Below are positions 9,591 through 17,679 of a stretch of 21,822 nt of DNA, one piece after another. The notes below the pieces were generated by a model that saw nothing but the letters and a program-made list of their open reading frames with translations, searched no databases and was not told the origin of the DNA. Position 1 is the stretch's first letter; every line of letters starts with the position of its first letter. The stretch comes from Guyanagaster necrorhizus (Eukaryota > Basidiomycota > Agaricomycetes > Agaricales > Physalacriaceae). The translations under genes were made by a program, and so were the position numbers. The stretch is taken from assembly GCF_019112545.1 (NCBI RefSeq), contig NW_025064941.1:1-21822 (forward strand). Reading direction: 5' to 3'.

Positions 9591-10650
9591 ATGTCTTTCA
9601 ATGCTAGCTCTATCAACTCCGAAGTCCCCTCTTCCTCCATTGAATTGCTGACCACTCTTCTAGAAACATTGACAATCAGGATAATCAGGGATTATCAAGA
9701 GAAGGATGATATCATCCAACAACTCATCAATGGCCTCTCTACCGAGGCCCAAATCACTGAATGCAGATCTGGACAAGGGTCTGAAGACATGGGCCAATCA
9801 GATCCTTGCCAAGAGGAGGAGGAATCCCTCCTCAGTTCCCCACAGCTCCCGATCCCCAACCCCGACTCTACCAGCACATTGGTGGAAGAAGAGGAGGTCA
9901 AGTATGGCCAGCAGTGGGGAGACGAGCTCGATGAAGAGCACTGACAGTTGGCTAGAATTGGCCAACCAACACAGTGGGGCCCTGCTCCAAGAGCCCAGAA
10001 GCCAAGAAAATGGCTCCCAGGAACAGAATGAGATGAAAATCCTGAAGATGACCTCTATGCCTCAGATCGCTGGGATGATGCAGGAGACAATCAGGATTGA
10101 AGTACCGATGAATGATCATCGAGTACTAAGGCAGAGGGCCAACAACCTCTGCCAACCAGGGGACAAAGATGGTCCTCAGGCACTGAGTGGAATGAAGATC
10201 CCAAGGACGACCCCTATGAGGGTGACCAGTGGGAAGACCCCACCAATGAAGGAGAAAGCAGTCCAGACAGACCCCTATCCAATGAGTCAGGAAGCAGCAG
10301 CAACCTGGCAGATGATGAGTCCTTCGACTGGACCATCAAAGTAAGACTACCACCCTGGCTAACTCTCTGGATCAGTAATCGAGCCCTTCATGGATTCTTA
10401 CACAAGAAGCTCACTACACTATTCCTCAATCAAGACTTCTTTAAGGAATTCCAACAATATACCGGTCACATGGAAGGAGAGAAGGAGTAGCAACAAAATG
10501 CCAAGGCTGAGGGAGTATGGGATCTGCCTGCCTGGGGGGTCCCATACTGGAAGGACTCCAATGACCTCCAAGGTCTATATTGGCCTGAGAGAGAAAGGGG
10601 AGTTAGAAGAGGAGGGAAGCCTTTCCTCCAAAAATAATCGGTAGACCCAG
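9591..10650 (+). pseudogene. Element C: N-terminal gag-region frame, acidic
   Basis: The ATG at 9591 opens a frame of 117 codons to a TGA at 9942-9944. The same frame then continues as plausible protein, with further stops, to about 10636. It is Ser/Glu-rich, with EEEE and QEEEESLL tracts. An acidic Trp-containing motif occurs twice: EDDLYASDRWDDAGDN (about 10044-10090) and DPKDDPYEGDQWEDPTNE (about 10195-10248). A Trp-rich stretch (VWDLPAWGVPYWKDSNDLQG) follows. It lies directly upstream of the capsid-coding frame, which is shifted by +1. The role is unknown: it may be the N-terminal part of gag or a separate ORF. Element D has a counterpart in the same relative frame. Confidence 0.6.
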
Positions 10651-10653
10651 CTA

Positions 10654-12108
10654 GTGGATGAGGAGTGGGAAGACTGGAAGAGCAGGGAGGAAAGACATCC
10701 AGGGAGTTGGCAATACTCTCAGTCAATCCCCAGAGACAATGGGATGCCACTAGCATCAGGATTACCCCTGGTACTTTCTGAAGACGAATACCTGCCGTTC
10801 CTGGTAAGTACTCTACCACTCTGGAGAAGAAGCCCTTCTGGGAACAGTATGGCATCTTGGCTTTCTGAGGAAAAGCCAAAATATCTGAACCCCTGGAGGG
10901 TTCCAGGCTTCCCACTCTGACCATTAGGAGGACAGCCACCATCTGACGAAGCAACTGGATTGGTTTCTACTGATTTGAAGACAGATGATTCTGAGGCTAT
11001 AGCACAGGGGTGGACCATCAAAGATGGGCGGATCATCTGGAAGAAGGGACCACCAACTCCAAGAAGTCCCGTCACCAATGATGGGTCCTTACACTTCTTT
11101 CCAGGACCCCCGATGGATTGGGCTGGTCCCTCTGGGGAGGAACCCTTGAATCCGATATTGCCTCTTGATCCGAAGGCACATATACTAAATATCAGACTGA
11201 TGCTCGGGCAGGAGCCTCTTCCTTTTAAAGGGGCTTCAGATGATATTGACCACTTTCTGATGGACTGCAACCAATATTTCCAGATATTCACCTCGTACTC
11301 TCTCCATGACATGTACAAGGTGAACTATGTCACCATCTACTTTGAAGACAAGGCAAAAGTATGGTGGATACTCCTGGCCCCCAACTTCTGATCGACCACC
11401 TGACAGCATCACCAGTACCCCACCTGGCCAGTCCTAAAGCAGATGATCTGAGATAAGTTCATAGACCTGGCGGTCTGAGAAGTCCACAAGTCAAAGATGA
11501 AGGAATACAAGATGGGTGACAAAGTAGCACCCGATTACTTCAACGAACTGGAGCAACTCAGAAAGCTCATCGGAATCCGGGAGGATGTAGCCGACTCGGA
11601 GTGCATGGTCGAATATATGAAGCGGGGAGTACTGCCACATTACCTAAAGACCATCTCCAATCTCGGCCATAGTGTGCTGGTCAGCTACGACGACTGGAAG
11701 GCCTGGATTATCCTAATGTGATAGGAATGACAGTGACAGAAGGCGGAGGCAACAAACCTGTGGGACCAGCATAGATACCAGAGACAGGGCTCGAAGCCCT
11801 CTACCTCCCACATGACTATGCCCGCCAGACCTGGCAGCTCAACCCCAACTTCCCAGAATGATGGAAAGCAAACTGGTAAGAGCCCAAGTACTAGAACGGG
11901 TAGGCAGATCAATGTAGATGGCCTCAAGAAGGAGGGAAAATGCTTTAATTGAGGCTGACCAGGCCACATGGCACAGAACTGCCTGGAGAAGAAGAACAAA
12001 TACATATGCAAAGATATTCGGGCACAAATTGCCAAACTAATGAAGGAAGATAAAGACCTCAGGCAAAACAACAAGCCCAAAGAGGTAAAAGGCAAGGCCA
12101 AGCAGTGA
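10654..12108 (+). pseudogene. Element C: gag capsid and nucleocapsid (broken)
   Basis: Frame with open pieces at 10654-10920, 10960-11391 and 11497-11721, ending at TGA 12106-12108. LGGQPPSDEA, SPVTNDGSLHFFPGPP, PFKGASDDIDHFLMDCNQYF, YFEDKAKVWW and IKEYKMGDK-like blocks (here MKEYKMGDK) match D at 19740-20340. This is a retrotransposon gag/capsid domain. The nucleocapsid CCHC knuckle near 11940-11985 is destroyed: the second Cys codon is TGA and another TGA follows, although GHMAQNC remains. D keeps this knuckle intact. Stops include TGA at 11389-11391, shared with D. Confidence 0.88.
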
Positions 12109-15100
12109 GCGATTCTGCTGACTCAGCCAAACGACTGGATAACAGATCACAAGCTGCTGGACAGACTAACACTTTATCCCCTATAGGATTACCCTCTATG
12201 ACTAAATTATGCATGCATTCGAATATACCTGACCCCATTATCCACCATCCAGAATTGCCTAAGGAACCACCTAAAAAACTGACCTCCACAACTCAAGTGC
12301 TGATGAAGGGCCAAAGAGGAGCAGAGAGCCCCAAAGGTGCATCTTTGCCAAGAATTTCTCAAACTAAAAATACAAAACAGACTCAACTGCCCTTGGGCTG
12401 AACAGGGGTAGAGAACCTCACAGGATGGCTCAAGCCATTCGACACCGAATGGACTTGGTGAGCCATCAAGGATGCTAAGAACAAAGCAATGGTGAAAGCT
12501 ATACTCAAGAACTGAGTACATAAGACCTGAGCTGAAGAAGTGATTGACAAAATGATCACTGGAATAAGGGCTGCAGAACAATGCCATGCCCTGGAGTAGC
12601 TTGACAAATTGCATGGACTACAAAAATTCATCTGAAGAGCCAAGTCCACAGGAAACGATTTACTAGCCAAAGCACAAATCGAGACATTAATATCCCGATC
12701 AACCTACACAGTCACTGCCTTAATTGACAGTGGCTGCACAGAGAGTAGCATCAATCGAGCTTTCATCAACAAGCATCGGCTACCCACTTGGGCAACAGTG
12801 GCACCCATTCCTGTCTATAACACAGACGGAACAAGGAACCAAGCCGGAATGATCACCGAATATGTGGAGCTTAGACTCACTATCGGTGATCATTCAGAGT
12901 GAATTGATCTAGCAGTAACCGACCTAGGAACAAAGGAAGTGTTCCTCAGTCATGATTGGCTAATCAGATACAATCTGCTAATCAATTGGAAAACCAGATG
13001 CATCATCTTTGCTCGATGTCATTGCTGGAAAATTCCATTTGAACTACAGGATGAAGATCCCGAGGACCAATAGGATGAAGAAATGGAAGATGGTGAAACC
13101 ATTCTCACTGTCGACCTACAAAGGGCCATTAGCATTCGGGCAATACACCATGCTAATGACCTAGTGGCAAAGGCTAATGCTGAAAAAGGGGAAAGGACAT
13201 TCGAGAAAATGGTACCTACATAGGCACATGACTATTGGAATTTATTCAAAAAAGAAAGTTTTGATGAACTACCTGATACAAAACCCTGGGACCATGCCAT
13301 CGAACTAATCTCCAATGCTAATGCCAACCTAGATTGCAAGTGCTACTCACTAGGCAATAACAAACAACAAGAACTAGACAAGTTTCTTGAAGAGAACTTA
13401 TCTAGTGGAAGGATCCGGCCATCAAAGTCACCAATGGCATCTCCCTTCTTTTTTGTTAAAAAGAAGGATAGAAAACTCTGACCAGTACAGGATTATCGAA
13501 AGCTCAATGAAATAATGATTAAAAACTATTATCTGCTTCTGTTAATCTCAGAGTTAATGGACAAACTCTGAGATGCAAAATACTACACCAAACTGGATGT
13601 TCGGTGGGGATACAACAATGTGCATATCAAGGAGGGCAATGAATGGAAAGCTGCTTTTCGGATGAACCATGGTTTGTTCGAGCCAATGGTGATGTTCTTC
13701 GGCCTAACCAACTCGCCAGCAATCTTCCAGTGGATGATGAATGACATCTTCAAAGATCTCATTACCACAGAGAAGGTCACAATCTACTTGGACAACATAC
13801 TTATTATGTCCAAAACCAAGAAAGAACACCGAAGGATAGTATGCCAGGTGCTATCCTTGATGAGGAAGCATTGACTCTTCCTCAAGGGCAAAAAATGTGA
13901 ATTCGAGGTATTAGAAACAGAATACCTTGAGGTCATCATCAGTGAAGAAAGCATCAGGATGGACCTGGTCAAAGTGGCAGGAGTAACCGAATGGCCGGAA
14001 CTGACCAAAAAGAAGGAGTTACAATCATTCCTTGGATTCACCAACTTCTACCACTGGTTTATCCAAGATTACAGCAAAATCATCTGACCAATGACATGAC
14101 TAACCAGAAATTCCCTATGGAGCTGGGGAATTCTCCAACAGGTGGCATTTGACAACCTCAAACACCGACTAGCCAAAGACATCATTCTGGCCATACCAAG
14201 CCAGGATGGGAAGTTCCAAGTGGAAGCTGACTCCAGCAAAGGTGCAGTTGGGGCCATACTCTCACAGGAACAGGATGGCAAATGGCAACCAGTCACCTTC
14301 ATGTCTAAGACACTCACAGTAACTGAGTGCAACTACGAAATCTATGACAAGGAACTCCTCGCTATAATGCTCACCCTTTCTGAATGGCGGTATTATCTCA
14401 TTGGAGCCAATCAGACTTTCGAGATCTGGACAGATCATCAGAATCTTCGATATTTCCGACAATCTCAGAAGCTCAATCGGAGACAAGCCAGATGGGTCAC
14501 AGAACTATTGGAGTATGAGTATACACTCCATCACAAAGCTGGAGTAGCAAATAAGAAGGCCAATTTCCTTAGCCATAGGGCAGATCATAACCAAGGAGGA
14601 GATGACAACAAGGAGGTCGTATTATTATGACCAGAACACTTCTGGGCAATGATGATGCTAACAGAAGAAGAGATGCATGAATGCATCAAGAGCACTACTC
14701 GGGATCCACACAAGTGAGATCAAAGAATTGCCCCATCACTCAACTATGAGCATGGGCTAAAGAAAGAAGGGGGATTGATCTGATATGATAAACAGATCTA
14801 CATCCCAAGGGATCAATGACTGTGGGGTGACATCATTACCACATGTTATGATCACGTGACTGCCGGACATCCCAGGGTTGCTAAAACCAAGGAATTAGTC
14901 TTGAGAGAATATTGGTGGCCAAAGATGGACCATGATATCACCCAATATGTCAAGGCTTGTGAGGTTTGCCAGTGAGACAAGACTTCAACACAATCCAGAG
15001 CAGCCTCACTCCACCTGAATGAGGTCTCTTCATCACTATGGACCCACATTTTGGTGGATATGATAACCGAACTTTCTGAAAGTGACGGCTATGATGCTAT

Positions 15101-16349
15101 TATCATCATAGTCAATTGCTTCTTGAAGGCAATCATTCTGATCGCCTGCTCCACAGAATTGACATCCGAAGGATGGGCAAAGATACTATGGGATGAGGTT
15201 TATGCAAAGTATGGCATGCCTCAAGTAGTGATTTTGGACAGAGGACCACAATTTGTCTCCAAGTTCTTAGACGATTTGTACTGACTCCTCAATATCAAGA
15301 GGAATGCCTTTATGGCATATCACCCACAGATAGATGGCCAGATGGAATGGGCCAACCAGGAAATCGAAAAGTACTTGCAACTTTTCATTAATTACCAACA
15401 AGATGATTGGACAGAATGGCTAGCACTAGCAGCATTCTAATACAACAATAGAATTCACTCTGCAACGGGTAAAACACCGTTCTTTGTGAATTACAGATGG
15501 AACCCACCAGTAGCACAAATAGGACAGGTTCACACAACAACACTAGCATCAACAGACTTTGCAATGACAATGGCAAAGATCCACCAAGAGACATAGATGG
15601 CACTCGAAAAAGCTGCTTCGACAATGAAGAAGCAGTATGACAAGCACCGATGGGCAGTGCACGAATATTCACCCAACAACAAGGTCTAGTTGGATACAAT
15701 GAACCTTCATCTACCAAGGCCAAAACGGAAATTAGCAGACAAACAGACCAGGCCATTCAAAGTCATGGCCAAAATTGGCAAATCCACATACAAACTACAA
15801 ATTTCAACAATGTGAAGGATCCATAATGTTTTCAACGAAATATTATTATCTCCATATGTGGCACCAGCATTCTCTAACCAAGAAAAACCACCGCCACCAC
15901 CACCTGAACTCATCGATGATAAGGAACACTATGAAATCGATAAAGTGCTAAACCACAAAACCCGAAAGGTTAAAGCATAAGGCAGAGGTATGAAAACAAC
16001 TGTTGACTATCTAGTCAGCTGGAAAGGTTACAGACCAGAATCAAACCAATAGGTCAATGAAAAGTACATGAATGCGGAGGAGACCATACAAGATTACAAA
16101 CACAGGATCAACAAATTGGATATGAAGAACTTCATGTTCAACTGACCTGCCAACGATGGGAAAATGTTACAAGAGGACAATGAAGATGGCTCCGTGATAG
16201 ACAAACCAGAAATGGTGGGGACATACAGTGAAGAGCAATGTCCCAACCTAACCTCTTGCACTGGGTTCAAGCCTGGACCTGAAACATGAAGAGGTCCAGC
16301 AGATCGGCCACCTCCTTCCGAGGACAGAGGGGCTTTTACCCTAACTTAA
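12054..16349 (+). pseudogene. pol: Element C: pol (protease-RT-RNase H-integrase-chromodomain)
   Basis: This single frame, -1 relative to gag, runs about 4.3 kb without a frame change but with about 28 nonsense codons before the terminal TAA (16347-16349). By my count 20 are TGA. Domains in order: pre-protease block (WLKPFDTEWT, about 12430); protease DSG (12726-12734); RT with KKKDRKL.PVQDYRKLN and YLDN at 13785-13796, so the second catalytic Asp is Asn; RNase H (EADSSKGAVGAILS, WTDHQNLRYF), whose last motif reads KKANF instead of KKAD; integrase HHCC finger (14850-14990) and core with Asp at 15057, Asp at 15237 and Glu at 15345 (exactly D-35-E); GPY/F-like module (15680-15880); chromodomain (15910-16100). 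A tail of about 75 codons follows the chromodomain and is absent from A and B. Confidence 0.94.
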
Positions 16350-16368
16350 CCATCGGGATGATGGTCTT

Positions 16369-16381
16369 AAGGAGGGAGTAA
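16369..16381 (+). other. Polypurine tract of element C
   Basis: AAGGAGGGAGTAA abuts the 3' LTR. It is preceded by GGGATGATGGTCTT, a block shared with the A and B tracts. Confidence 0.85.
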
Positions 16382-16901
16382 TGTTATGATTTTTCCTATT
16401 TTCTTTCTTTCTTTTTCATCAGAAATGACCCCTATTCTTGCTTAGTCAGGGTGCTTAGGCCAGTGCTTAGGACCATGGGAATGCTTAGCTCAGCAACCCA
16501 GTCAGTCACTCTCTTATTGCATTGCTGTATGCTGTGAAGAGAGAGACAATATTCTTTTTGTTCTCTAACTGCGGCACAGCAGTAACAGCACACAGCAGGA
16601 CAATAGCTTTTGTGGAGAGACTGACAACAGCAGGGGAAACAGCACAACAGCAAGACAACAGCTTTTGTGAATATTTATTTATAGTACAATAACAGAACAG
16701 TATTTAAGTAGCATAGCTCTCGCTGTAATACTCTAGCTTTGAGCTAAAGTTTATTCTCTACCATCCTATCTCGAGCGACTTGCAACGCCTTGACCACACA
16801 CCTCTGTTAACATATCAGTGAACTCAGTTGGATATACCTGAAGTGCGAGGTACCAAACTGTTTATCACATATTGATAGTCATGTGGAGTTTGGGCTTAAC
16901 A
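16382..16901 (+). repeat. 3' LTR of element C
   Basis: 520 bp copy of 8971-9490. The differences concentrate in the last 140 bp (about 17 of 28). Several come as reciprocal TG versus CA pairs where the ancestor must have had CG. The R-type segment AGCTTTGAGCTAA is conserved. Confidence 0.97.
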
Positions 16902-16906
16902 CTATT
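16902..16906. repeat. Right target-site duplication of element C (CTATT)
   Basis: Exact copy of 8966-8970 directly after the 3' LTR. Confidence 0.95.
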
Positions 16907-17160
16907 TCTTCACTAGCTGACATCAGCTAGCTGGCCTTGCCAGGTCTACTCACTTTCTTATTTCCCTGGTGACATTTCTGACAGCAGTAAACTGTCCCAG
17001 ACCCTCAGAGTTATTTCTCATGCCAGGAGCCAGCCACAATAGCTATGTTCTGCTTCCCTGTGTCCAACCAGTCATTCCATCTGACTCACTAAAAGTGCCA
17101 CTTCTTGGTATGATGTAGAGTCTCTTGCTGTGTTATGCATGCTAAGGCACCATATGTATG
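16907..17160. other. Unidentified spacer between elements C and D
   Basis: This is the continuation of the sequence left of element C. It contains two adjacent inverted repeats: CTAGCTGA-CA-TCAGCTAG (16913-16930) and CTGGC-CTT-GCCAG (16931-16943). No coding region is supported. The five bases before the D LTR are GTATG. Confidence 0.6.
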
Positions 17161-17623
17161 TGTTATGATTTCTTACTATTTTCTTTCTTTTAGCCCCTAT
17201 TTATGCTTAGTCACGGCACTAAGACAAGCACTTAGGACCGTGGGGGTAAAGCTTGGTCAGCACAACTGGCCAAATCCTCCATTGTCCTTCGACGTGGAGA
17301 CAGCGCTCGACAACGCACAATGAACCTTTTATGTACGATAGTGACGCCCTAGGACAATGGGCACAAAGGACACGGCAACACACAATAAGTAATCATATAT
17401 ATTTAGATACAACTCAGTAGTACTTAAGGAGAACGGCTCTCGCTGGTAACCCCCAGCTTCGAGCTAAAGTTTATATTCACACCATTCTACTCTCGAGCCA
17501 CTTCATGGCCTTGTGACACATCGAGTCGATAACATCATAAAGTGGATTCAGGTGATCCCTCGAAGTGCGAAGGGACATCTGTCTATCACGTGTTGTCTTG
17601 TCACGTGTTGCTTAGGCTTAACA
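17161..17623 (+). repeat. 5' LTR of element D
   Basis: 463 bp, TGTTATGATTTC to GCTTAACA. It contains a TATA-like TACTTAAG near 17421, the R-type segment AGCTTCGAGCTAA at 17455-17467, and two intact CACGTG palindromes at 17587-17592 and 17602-17607. The matching sites in A, B and C have lost the central CpG. Confidence 0.92.
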
Positions 17624-17624
17624 A

Positions 17625-17637
17625 TTAGCTCGAAGCT
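17625..17637 (+). other. Primer-binding site of D, self-priming type
   Basis: TTAGCTCGAAGCT starts 2 nt after the LTR, the same offset as in C. It is the exact reverse complement of 17455-17467. It differs from the C site at one base, and the LTR partner differs at the complementary base. Confidence 0.75.
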
Positions 17638-17679
17638 TTCACCTTCCCTTTCTCAAGCCCAATTGTGCTGAGAAACCGA

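Larger units (their letters stand above)
8971..16901 (+). mobile_element. Element C: structurally complete, non-functional gypsy chromovirus
   Basis: 7931 bp from TGTTATG to TTAACA, bounded by CTATT duplications. Order: 5' LTR, PBS, leader, N-terminal gag frame, capsid/nucleocapsid frame, pol (protease, RT, RNase H, integrase, chromodomain), polypurine tract, 3' LTR. By my manual alignment the LTRs differ at about 28 of 520 positions, nearly all transitions. About 28 in-frame stops lie in pol. It is related to D over gag and protease, and to A and B over pol, but has a longer and partly different LTR. It was inserted into the unidentified sequence of 7966-8965 and 16907-17160. Confidence 0.96.

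Noticed and set aside
9706..10344. 212-codon plus-strand open frame inside the C gag region
   Set aside because: It overlaps the acidic N-terminal frame in the next phase. Its composition (Met, Pro, Arg, Ser) looks like a shadow, and it lacks the repeated acidic motifs seen in the other frame.
10719..11318. 199-codon minus-strand open frame opposite C gag
   Set aside because: It is antisense to the recognisable capsid sequence, with no motif of its own. The analogous minus-strand frames opposite D gag (for example 19606-19968) are likewise shadows.
12402..15300. Reassignment of TGA as a sense codon, because 20 of about 28 stops in C pol are TGA
   Set aside because: TGA occurs at positions corresponding to Trp in B or D, to Arg, and to others. 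TAG and TAA also occur, and the gag frames of C and D end at a shared TGA. CpG and TGG decay explains the bias better.
3726..16901. B and C as parts of a single element
   Set aside because: B is on the minus strand and has its own LTR, tract and chromodomain end. C has two LTRs and its own target duplication.
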